DNA of 12,448 nt, from assembly GCA_030425715.1 (NCBI GenBank), contig JAUIAA010000030.1, forward strand, positions 1 through 12,448, read 5' to 3'. Below, one piece after another: positions 1-7,800 of this stretch. Within the stretch, counting starts at the first letter, position 1, and the number at the start of each line of letters is the position of its first letter. Below the pieces are notes generated by a model that was not told the DNA's origin, did no database searches, and was given only the letters and a program-made list of their open reading frames with translations. Origin of the DNA: Bacteroidia bacterium (lineage in GTDB: Bacteria > Bacteroidota > Bacteroidia > Flavobacteriales > Flavobacteriaceae). The position numbers and the translations under genes are program-made.

Positions 1-1
1 A

Positions 2-742
2 ACGCCAACTTCATTTATCCAATCTACACACAATACAGTTGGTGCACAAATTGCGTTGGGCTTGCAATGTAAATCGTACAATGTTACTTATGTGCATGAC
101 GCCAATTCGTTACCCACAGCATTTATTGATGCAATGTTGATGATTCAAGGAGAAGGTATTGAATATTTACTTGTTGGTGGGGTAGATGAAAATAATAAGT
201 TTACTAATGACGCTCTACAATTGATTGGAGATATAAAAAAAGAAGAACTAATCGACAGTCTTTTTGAGGTGCAATCAGAAGGAACGATCCTTAGTGAAGG
301 AGCACAGTTTTTTGTTTTAGAGAATGTGAAAAAAGAAAACACTTATGCACAATTACTAGATGTGATTACCTACAACACCTTGAATGCTGAAAAAGTAGAG
401 GGAAAACTCCATTTATTTTTAAAAAATAATGCAATGGAGATAGAAGATATTGATGCGGTATTTCTTGGCGAAAATGGAGATATAAGGTACGATGGAGTCT
501 ATCATGACTTGAAAAATAAAATATTTCAACATAAAATACAATTGGCGTTTAAGCATTTATCTGGAGAATTCAATACCGCTATTGGTTTTGCAATATGGGC
601 TGCTTCTTTGGTGCTAAAAACGCAAAGTATTCCAAATATTTTAAGAAGAAATAAAGTAGAGAAAAATGCTGTAAAAAATATTTTAATCTACAACCAATAC
701 AAAGGTAAAAACCATAGTTTTACTTTGCTAAGCACATGCTAA
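2..742 (+). CDS. Beta-ketoacyl synthase-like protein, probable chain-length-factor-type subunit (5' end outside window)
   Basis: The reading frame is open from base 2, so this is the C-terminal 246 residues of a longer thiolase-fold protein. It fits the ketosynthase fold: a segment FIQSTHNTVGAQ near the visible start, a helix followed by the LLVGGVDE strand typical of ketosynthases, and a C-terminal 'SGEFNTAIGFAIWAA' segment in the place of the usual GH-containing motif. By my alignment to FabF-type enzymes the nucleophilic Cys position is Ala (bases 101-103, in HDANS). The first catalytic His falls in 'GENGD' (about bases 467-481), and the second is Glu (bases 566-568, in SGEF). With all three catalytic residues apparently missing, it probably acts as the non-condensing partner (KS-beta/CLF) of an active ketosynthase encoded elsewhere in the cluster. 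It overlaps the next gene by 7 nt. The family call is firm; the CLF role is inferred. Confidence 0.82.
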   Translation, partial: TPTSFIQSTHNTVGAQIALGLQCKSYNVTYVHDANSLPTAFIDAMLMIQGEGIEYLLVGGVDENNKFTNDALQLIGDIKKEELIDSLFEVQSEGTILSEGAQFFVLENVKKENTYAQLLDVITYNTLNAEKVEGKLHLFLKNNAMEIEDIDAVFLGENGDIRYDGVYHDLKNKIFQHKIQLAFKHLSGEFNTAIGFAIWAASLVLKTQSIPNILRRNKVEKNAVKNILIYNQYKGKNHSFTLLSTC

Positions 743-1515
743 GTTTTAAAAAGGTAAATATTGCTGCCATCATTTTTACAATCTTTATCCTTATTTTTTC
801 ACAGATTGGTGATTTTTCTTATTGGTGGAGTATTGTAGTTTTTGTTATTTGGATTTTGTTAACGGCTTTTGGTTCTGTTGAAATTAGAAAAAATTATTTC
901 CTAAAAGCATACCATCATAAACCTGATGTAAAAGATAACCTAGTTGCCATTACCCTAGATGATGGTCCAAATAATTTATATACTGTTCAAGCACTACAAT
1001 TATTAGATAAGTACCAGGCAAAAGCTACCTTTTTTTGTGTGGGTAATCAGATAGAAAAACACCCTAAAATTTTACAGGAGATATTGAATAGAGGGCATGT
1101 GGTTGGTAATCATTCCTATAGCCATTCTAATTATTTTGGTTTTTATGCTACATCTAGGGTTGTTTCTGATCTTAAAAAAAACAATACTTTGATTGAAAAA
1201 TTAACCAATGTAAAACCTAGATTTTTTAGACCTCCAATGGGAATTACAAATCCAAATATAGCAAAGTCGGTAAAAAAATTAAACCTCCAAACCTTTGGTT
1301 GGAGCATTCGATCATTCGATACCATTGCTAAAAATCCTTCAAAAGTAATTCATAAGGTTTGCAAAAAAATAAAAAAAGGAGATGTTATTTTATTGCATGA
1401 TACTAGTGAAATTAGTTTGCAAATTTTAGAAGGAATTTTACAATATTTGGAGCAACAGCAAATGAAATCTGTAACTTTGGAAAAATTATTTAGTATGGAT
1501 GCTTATGAAAAATAA
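736..1515 (+). CDS. Membrane-anchored polysaccharide deacetylase family (NodB-like) protein
   Basis: The 259-residue protein starts with two closely spaced hydrophobic segments (about residues 8-22 and 30-46), followed by a carbohydrate esterase 4/NodB domain (about 68-245). The metal- and acid-base motifs are intact: TLDDGP at 73-78, HSYSH at 126-130, RPP at 165-167, a W...D segment at 189-195 and LLHD at 219-222. The enzyme is therefore probably an active metal-dependent deacetylase or amidase-type hydrolase, facing the periplasm or membrane. The family normally removes N-acetyl groups from glycans; the substrate here is unknown. Its place between the ketosynthase-like gene and the LolA-like gene, with overlaps of 7 and 17 nt, ties it to the pigment operon. 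It could act on a sugar added by the glycosyltransferase at 3663-4868, but nothing in the sequence shows that. Confidence 0.88.
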   Translation: MLSFKKVNIAAIIFTIFILIFSQIGDFSYWWSIVVFVIWILLTAFGSVEIRKNYFLKAYHHKPDVKDNLVAITLDDGPNNLYTVQALQLLDKYQAKATFFCVGNQIEKHPKILQEILNRGHVVGNHSYSHSNYFGFYATSRVVSDLKKNNTLIEKLTNVKPRFFRPPMGITNPNIAKSVKKLNLQTFGWSIRSFDTIAKNPSKVIHKVCKKIKKGDVILLHDTSEISLQILEGILQYLEQQQMKSVTLEKLFSMDAYEK

Positions 1516-2137
1516 GATATTATTTTGTGTTTTGTTCTCCCTTTTTATTTCTAGTGTATTTGCGCAGCATAAAACATTATTATCAATAGATAAAGAAGTA
1601 TTAAAAAAAGAGGTTGTAAAAAAATCTAAAAGTATAGCAACCTTGCAAAGTGATTTTATACAAATAAAACACTTGAGTTTTTTATCTAAAGATATAGAGT
1701 CGCAAGGAAAATTATGGTTTAAAGCTCCAAACGCTATTAAATGGGTGTATACTTCTCCTTTTCAATACAGTGCAATTTTTAAAGATGACCAATTATTTAT
1801 TAATGATGAAGGTAGAAAAAATAAAATCTCATTAAAATCGAATAAAACCTTTGAATCGCTAAACCATTTGTTGATTAAAAGTGTAACGGGAAATATGTTT
1901 GACGAATTGGTTTTTGAAATTTCCTATTTTGAGAATGATATTCATTATGGAGCCTCATTTTATCCAAAAGATAAAAACATAAAGAAATTTATTCATCAAT
2001 TTGAATTGTACTTTTCTAAACAAAATTTTCAAGTAGAAGAGGTGAAAATGATAGAATCTTCAGAGGATTATACTTTGTTAAAATTTAAAAACCAAAAATA
2101 TAATAACGCCTTACGCGATGCGGATTTCAATCCTTAA
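1499..2137 (+). CDS. LolA-like outer membrane lipoprotein carrier protein
   Basis: The protein has 212 residues and a classic Sec signal peptide with probable cleavage after VFA at about residue 22. The mature part shows the LolA/LolB-type pattern: an early 'DFIQIKHLS' strand, then 'G-LWFK-PN-IKW-Y-SPFQY' at about 70-90, then alternating beta strands. LolA proteins shuttle acyl-chained molecules across the periplasm in a hydrophobic cavity. In aryl polyene clusters a dedicated LolA-like protein is thought to carry the hydrophobic pigment from the MMPL exporter to the outer membrane. ATG at 1499 and the in-frame ATG at 1505 are both possible starts; the second gives the more standard MKNK-type signal peptide and a smaller overlap. 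The gene overlaps the deacetylase gene upstream and the lipoprotein gene downstream. This is probably a cluster-specific paralogue and not the housekeeping LolA. Confidence 0.86.
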   Translation: MLMKNKILFCVLFSLFISSVFAQHKTLLSIDKEVLKKEVVKKSKSIATLQSDFIQIKHLSFLSKDIESQGKLWFKAPNAIKWVYTSPFQYSAIFKDDQLFINDEGRKNKISLKSNKTFESLNHLLIKSVTGNMFDELVFEISYFENDIHYGASFYPKDKNIKKFIHQFELYFSKQNFQVEEVKMIESSEDYTLLKFKNQKYNNALRDADFNP

Positions 2138-2744
2138 TTTATCTCTTTTTTTGCTTTTGCTCAATTCATGCGCAAAGCCTATAATCAAAGGGTTTGTAGA
2201 GAAAGAAACAGATCCATTTGTGGTTCAGAATTTATATTTTGATAACGAAGTTGAAGATTATGTTTACAAGGCAAAATTAAATGTTTTAAAAAATAGTTTT
2301 GGCGGAATTCTCATTGTAAAAAAAATTAAACAAGAGCATTACAGAGTGGTTTTTACTACAGAATTTGGGAATACAATTTTTGATTTTGAATGGATACAAG
2401 ATAAATTTCAAGTGAACCAAATTTTAAGTAATATGGACAAAGAATTTATTATAAAATTTTTAAAAAACGACTTACAATTGTTGTTTAAACGAGATATTAA
2501 AGTGGTGAAAAGATTTGATAATGAAGGAAACATTGTAGCAAAAGCATTTAAACAAAACAAGTTTACAAATTATTACTTTTTTGATACAAACTTGAATAGA
2601 TTGACAAAAATTGTACAAGCAAAGCATAACAAACCAAAGGTATCTATTGATTTTTTACAAATTCAAAAAAATATTTCTAGGCGTATTGTAATGAATCACC
2701 ATAATATTAATTTAAATATGGAATTAATTTTTATTGGTGATTAA
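2118..2744 (+). CDS. Small predicted lipoprotein of unknown function, pigment-cluster associated
   Basis: The 208-residue protein has a short charged N terminus, a leucine-rich hydrophobic core and a lipobox (LLNSC, Cys at residue 18), so it is predicted to be a lipidated lipoprotein. The mature part is rich in alternating beta-type segments (for example 'YRVVFTTEFGNTIFDFEW' at about residues 75-92) and Lys/Asn. It contains no catalytic motif I recognise. Its position directly after the LolA-like gene, with a 20-nt overlap, and its LolB-like size suggest it may receive cargo from that carrier at the outer membrane. The DUF3261 lipoproteins of proteobacterial aryl polyene clusters would be the functional parallel. 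That role is inferred from context; I cannot confirm the homology by eye. Confidence 0.75.
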   Translation: MRISILNLSLFLLLLNSCAKPIIKGFVEKETDPFVVQNLYFDNEVEDYVYKAKLNVLKNSFGGILIVKKIKQEHYRVVFTTEFGNTIFDFEWIQDKFQVNQILSNMDKEFIIKFLKNDLQLLFKRDIKVVKRFDNEGNIVAKAFKQNKFTNYYFFDTNLNRLTKIVQAKHNKPKVSIDFLQIQKNISRRIVMNHHNINLNMELIFIGD

Positions 2745-2768
2745 GTAGGATTCTTATATATTTAAAAA

Positions 2769-3143
2769 ATGATATTAGAAGATTTATACCAAATAGAGTC
2801 TCAAGACTTTTCAAAAGAAAATCATACTTTATCCACTAGGATAAAGATCAATAAAGATCATGTAATTTTTCAAGGGCATTTTCCAAATAATCCTGTAATG
2901 CCAGGAGTTTGTATGATGCAAATTATAAAAGATTTCACTTCTAATTATATTGGTAAAGCGTTATTTATGGAGCGATGTTCCAATGTAAAGTTTATGGCTT
3001 TGATCAACCCTGAAATAAACCCAGTTCTAGATTTAGAAATTCAAATTAATGCAGATATTGATGGTGTAAAGATTAAAAATATTACAAAAATGGGTGATGT
3101 GCTTGCGTTGAAACTAAGTGCACAATACCGTATTGTTTCCTAA
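2769..3143 (+). CDS. FabZ-like hotdog 3-hydroxyacyl-ACP dehydratase
   Basis: This 124-residue single hotdog-fold protein carries the FabZ/FabA active-site signature 'GHFPNNPVMPGV' at residues 36-47, with catalytic His37. The acidic partner that FabZ has a few residues later is replaced by Gln51 (bases 2919-2921, in CMMQII). The protein is slightly shorter than housekeeping FabZ, as expected for a cluster-specific enzyme. It would dehydrate the 3-hydroxyacyl-ACP intermediate after ketoreduction, giving one trans double bond per extension cycle and leaving it unreduced to build the conjugated polyene. The gap before it (2745-2768) is only 24 AT-rich bases, with no clear flavobacterial promoter or hairpin. 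The fold call is firm; activity despite Gln51 is likely but unproven. Confidence 0.87.
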   Translation: MILEDLYQIESQDFSKENHTLSTRIKINKDHVIFQGHFPNNPVMPGVCMMQIIKDFTSNYIGKALFMERCSNVKFMALINPEINPVLDLEIQINADIDGVKIKNITKMGDVLALKLSAQYRIVS

Positions 3144-3155
3144 AATTTTCAGAAT

Positions 3156-3653
3156 GTGAAATTAGCTATCATAACTTTTTTTATTTCTATCCAGTTTGGC
3201 TTGCAAATCGATGTGGTTGAAGTTAGAAATTTGTATAAAAGCGCAGGGACGTCTAAAGAAAAAACATCAGAATTGATGGGTTTACTTCAAAATGTAGATA
3301 AAAATGACGATATGGTATTACTTGCATATAAAGGTGCTGTGACTGCAATGATGGCAAAATATGAAAAAACAATAAGTGAGAAAAAACAAGAATTTATCAA
3401 AGGTGTTTCCTTGGTAGAATTTGCTTTAGAACAAGAACCTAAAAATGTTGAAATAGTATTTGTGAGGTTATCCTTACAACAAAATAGCCCCAAAATATTA
3501 AAGTATAAAAATAATATCGATCAGGATAAAGCATACTTACTCACTCAGTTTAATCAAATAAAATCTACTTCGCTAAAAGCTTACTTAGAGGATTATATTT
3601 TGCATTCTAATAATTTTTCAGAAGAAGAAAAAAATGTAATTTCACAGTCTTAA
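3156..3653 (+). CDS. Unrecognised small exported helical protein
   Basis: I do not recognise the 165-residue product. The first 17 or so residues are hydrophobic after MK and resemble a signal peptide or N-terminal anchor, so it probably acts in the periplasm or at the membrane. The rest is predicted to be almost all helical, with a weak tetratricopeptide-like rhythm (residues 35-70 and 80-110, including an 'ALEQEPKN' turn like those between TPR helices). The start is GTG at 3156: the preceding in-frame stop is that of the dehydratase gene, 12 nt upstream, and no ATG precedes the hydrophobic segment. The gaps to both neighbours are 12 and 9 nt, so it belongs to the operon. It may be an accessory or scaffold protein for pigment assembly or transport; this is inference from context only. 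Confidence 0.7.
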   Translation: MKLAIITFFISIQFGLQIDVVEVRNLYKSAGTSKEKTSELMGLLQNVDKNDDMVLLAYKGAVTAMMAKYEKTISEKKQEFIKGVSLVEFALEQEPKNVEIVFVRLSLQQNSPKILKYKNNIDQDKAYLLTQFNQIKSTSLKAYLEDYILHSNNFSEEEKNVISQS

Positions 3654-3662
3654 ACTTAACCT

Positions 3663-4868
3663 GTGATTGAACTTATTTTTACCGAAATTTCTTCAAAAAT
3701 TTCAGCTTTAAAATGTTGTGTTGTTATACCCACTTATAACAACCAAAACAGTTTAGAGAAAGTAATTCTTGGTGTTTTAAAATATACAAACCATATTATT
3801 ATTGTGAATGATGGTTGCACGGATAATTCAGATAAAATTATTAAAAAATACCATGATTTAACCCAAATTCACTTTCAAAAAAATAAGGGAAAAGGAGCTG
3901 CATTAAGAGCAGGGTTTGCTAAGGCTACAGCTAGTGGATATCATTATGGAATTACTATTGACTCTGACGGACAGCATTACCCAGAAGACATACCCGTATT
4001 TATTGAAGAATTAGAAAAACACCAAAAATCGCAAGATATTTTATTGATCGGGTCAAGAAATATGACGCACGAATCGGTTCCTAAAAACAGTAGCTTTGGC
4101 AATAAATTTTCAAATTTTTGGTATCGCGTGGAAACAGGAATAAATTTATCCGACACACAATCTGGATTTAGACTCTATCCGCTAAATACCTTAAAAAACA
4201 TTAAATTTTATACCACAAAGTTTGAATTTGAAATTGAGTCTATTGTAAAATTAGCTTGGCGTGGGGTTGAGGTTAAAAATGTACCTATTAAAGTTTTGTA
4301 TCCTAAAGATAGAATATCTCACTTTAGACCTATTAAAGATTTTATAAGAATTAGTATTTTAAATACTTGGTTGGTTTTGGTTGCTTTTTTATTTATCAAG
4401 CCTCGAAATTTAATTCGAAAATTAAGAAGCAAGGGATTAAAAAAGTTTTTTATTGAAAATGTTTTGCATCATAGTGATAACCCAAGTAAAAAAGCCTTTT
4501 CTATTGCTCTTGGTGTTTTTATTGGTATTGCTCCTTTTTGGGGCTTTCAAACCGTTTTAGTGTTGGCATTGGCCGTATTTTTAAATTTGAACAAAGTTAT
4601 CGCTTTTGCATTTTCAAATATAAGTATCCCACCCATGATACCTGTAATTATTTACGGAAGCATAAAGCTTGGTGATTTTTTGATTGGACAAGATTCATCT
4701 ACCTTAAGTTTAAATGATATTAGCACTAATACCGAGTGGGGTGTAGGGATGAAAGCTTATCTAGTAGGAAGTTTTGCTTTAGCGGCTGTTGCAGCAATAA
4801 TTTTTGGTACATTGGGATTTCTTATTCTAAAGTTTAGCAGGCAAAATAGTGGAAAACAGCTTCTTTAA
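3663..4868 (+). CDS. Family 2 glycosyltransferase fused to a DUF2062 membrane domain
   Basis: Residues 17-245 form a GT-A glycosyltransferase family 2 domain: 'VVIPTYNN' at 20-27, 'VNDG' with Asp50, the metal/nucleotide motif DSDGQ at 100-104, and 'DTQSGFRLY' at 164-172 as in dolichyl-phosphate-sugar synthase-like enzymes. Residues about 271-395 match DUF2062: 'NPSKKAFSIALGVFIGIAPF', the WGFQ segment, 'SIPPMIPVI' and hydrophobic helices at about 280-305, 310-332 and 366-390. The protein would therefore be a membrane-bound transferase moving a sugar from a nucleotide donor to a lipid-like acceptor on the cytoplasmic side. The start is GTG at 3663; an in-frame stop lies at 3657-3659, so little else is possible. 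The gene overlaps the exporter by 20 nt. The acceptor could be the polyene or a polyprenyl phosphate; the sequence does not say which. Confidence 0.88.
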   Translation: MIELIFTEISSKISALKCCVVIPTYNNQNSLEKVILGVLKYTNHIIIVNDGCTDNSDKIIKKYHDLTQIHFQKNKGKGAALRAGFAKATASGYHYGITIDSDGQHYPEDIPVFIEELEKHQKSQDILLIGSRNMTHESVPKNSSFGNKFSNFWYRVETGINLSDTQSGFRLYPLNTLKNIKFYTTKFEFEIESIVKLAWRGVEVKNVPIKVLYPKDRISHFRPIKDFIRISILNTWLVLVAFLFIKPRNLIRKLRSKGLKKFFIENVLHHSDNPSKKAFSIALGVFIGIAPFWGFQTVLVLALAVFLNLNKVIAFAFSNISIPPMIPVIIYGSIKLGDFLIGQDSSTLSLNDISTNTEWGVGMKAYLVGSFALAAVAAIIFGTLGFLILKFSRQNSGKQLL

Positions 4869-7800
4869 TATATATGCTTGGTTAAAATCAAAAAAAACTT
4901 ATTTTGTTGTTTTTTTGATTTTATGGCTGTTTGTAATGCTTTTTGTTGTGAAGCAAATAAAGTTAGAAGAAGATATTACCAAATTAATCCCGCAAACAGA
5001 AGCATCTAAAAAATTAAATAATGTTTTAAAACATACTAATTTTTCTGATAAAATCATTGTAAATATTGCCCTTCAAAATAATAATGAGCAGAATAAATTG
5101 GCGCAAATTGCTTTACAATTTTTAGATAGTGTAAACCATTGTTGTAAGGGGTATATAACAAATATTCAAGGGCAGTTGCATGAAAACGATTTGCAGCAAA
5201 CCATCGATTTTATTAATGAAAACTTGCCTATTTTTTTAGAAACATCTGACTACCAATATTTAAAACAACAAAGTACCATTGATAGTTTAAAGCAAGTAGT
5301 TGAAGGTAATTTTAAAACTTTTGTTTCTCCTGGGGGAATGGTAGCTAAAAAAACACTTAGAGAGGATCCTTTTGGCTTGACGTTTAGGGTATTGCATAAG
5401 TTGAGCGAGTTAAAAATATCTGATAATTTTGAATTTGCAAATGGGTTTTTATCTACCAAAAATGGTGAAAATATATTGCTGTTTTTACAACCAAAATTGG
5501 CAAGTAATGAAACAGATCAAAATGCAATTTTTGTTGAAAAACTATATAAAATTAGAGATGATTTAAATAAAGTTTATCAGAACAGTGCACAAGTATCTTA
5601 CTATGGATCGACTATTATTGCAGTTGAAAATGCCAAACAAATAAAAAAAGACATCCAATATACCGTTAGTATCGCTATGGTTGTTCTATTATTTATTTTA
5701 GTTTTCTTTTATAAAAAATGGTCTATTCCCTTTTTACTGTTTATTCCCACAATATTTGGAGCTTTAATAGCGATGGTGTTTTTACATTTTTTACGGGATA
5801 GCATATCGGCAATATCATTAGGAATAGGAGCGGTTTTATTAGGAATTACCTTAGATTATTCGTTACATATTTTAACACATTTTAAAAGCAATTATAATAT
5901 AAAGCAATTGTATCATGATGTTACTAAGCCTGTTATAATGAGTAGTTTGACTACCGCCGTTGCTTTTTTGTGTTTGGTGTTTACAGGTTCGCAAGCCCTA
6001 CAAGATCTTGGGATTTTTGCAGCAATTAGTGTAGTAAGTACTTCTTTATTTGCTTTGGTTTTCATCCCTTTATTTTACAAGCCAGAAATAGATGCAAAAG
6101 TAAAGAGGAAAAATATTATTGAAAAAATAGCGGCTTATCCTTACGATAAGAATTTTATAGCCAAACTTTCTTGTTTGATTTTGATTTTGATCGGTTTGTT
6201 TACCTACCACAAAGTGAAATTTGAAAAGGATTTGCAAAAAATGAATTTTCAAAATGAATCCATTTTAAAAGCAGAAAGAGAATTAGATACCATCTTAAAA
6301 TTATCTAGTAAATCTATCTATTGGGTTGCCCATGGTGAAAATTTGGACAGTGTTTTGGAGGGGAATACTAAAATTTACAACCAACTCAAAAAGGCTAAAT
6401 ACAAAGGAGAAATCGAACAATTTAGCTCTATTGGAAATTTGGTGCAATCCAAAACGTATCAGCAAAATAAAATTGATGTTTGGAATCAATTTTGGAATGA
6501 CTCTACAACTCAGCAAATCCAAAAGGGCATGATAGAGTTAGGAAAGTTATATGGATTTAAAGAAAACACCTACCAACCGTTTTTTAATATACTACAAAAA
6601 GATTTTCAAACGGTTGATATAAATCAATTTAAAAAAATAAATGCGCTTTTAACTTCTGAGTTTATAAATGATGATTCCCATTTTAAAACCATCACCTCTT
6701 TAGTCAAGCTTCGGCAAAATCAAGTAGAAAATTTCACTAAAAAATACCAGTCCGCTGTTGCAGATGCATCATTGATTGATAGAAAAATGATAAGTGAAAC
6801 TTTTTTAACGGGATTAAAAGATAATTTTTCAAGTTTGATTAACTATTCCTTTTTGGCAATTTTATTTTTATTATTGCTGTTTTTTAGAAATATAGAATTA
6901 ACCATTTTAACCATAGTACCCATTGCTATAACTTGGTTTATTACCCTAGGCGTGATGGGTTTACTTCATATAGAATTTACCATATTTAATGTAATTATCT
7001 CCACTTTTATTTTTGGCTTAGGGGTAGATTATAGTATTTTTATAACCAATGCTTTGATAAAGGATTACACCTATGGTACAAAAAAAATAAAAGTTTATAA
7101 AGCATCTATTATTTTATCGGTTATCACTACGGTATTGGGAGTTGGGGTATTGATTTTTGCAAAACACCCAGCACTAAAGTCACTTTCGGTCTTATCGCTT
7201 ATAGGAATTTTGACTACCGTATTAGTGGTTTTCACAATCCAACCCTGGTTGTTTAGAATTTTTGTTGTTAACAGAGCAAAAAAAGGGTTTTCTCCTATAA
7301 AAATCAGATTGTTAATACAATCCGTAATTTTATTGATTTTTTATAGCTTAGGTGGAATGCTCTTGTCTTTATTTAGCATCAGTATTTTAAGAATTTTGCC
7401 TATTTCTAAAAAAGTAAAGTATAAATGGACACATATTGCAGCTGCTAAATTGGTAACTATGGTTTTGTATGGAAATCCATTTGTAAAAAAGAAAGTAGTT
7501 AATAAACATAACGAAACTTTTCAAAAACCAGCTATTATTATTGCCAACCATTCCTCAGCTTTAGATACGCTAACTTTAGGAATGATAACCCATAATATTG
7601 TGTATTTGGTTAACGATTGGGTATATAAATCTCCTGTTTTTGGTTTGTTAGCCAGATCCTTAGGTTTTTACCCAGTAACAAAAGGTGTAGAAGGTAGTAT
7701 TGACCATTTAAAAGTAAAAGTAAAACAAGGTTATAGTTTGGTGGTGTTTCCTGAGGCAAAAAGATCTTATACAAATAAAATAGGAAGGTTTCATAAAGGT

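Noticed and set aside
2745..2768. Possible promoter in the largest gap, TATATATTTAAAA-like
   Set aside because: It is AT-rich like everything around it, and I see no TTTG / TAnnTTTG pair at proper spacing as in flavobacterial promoters.
6326..6532. Same-strand open frame inside the exporter gene
   Set aside because: It is an out-of-frame reading of the second periplasmic loop of the MMPL protein, Lys/Asn-rich only because the DNA is AT-rich.
7705..7731. Short tandem 'GTAAAA' run
   Set aside because: It encodes an alternating Lys/Val strand in the acyltransferase domain; too short for a functional repeat.
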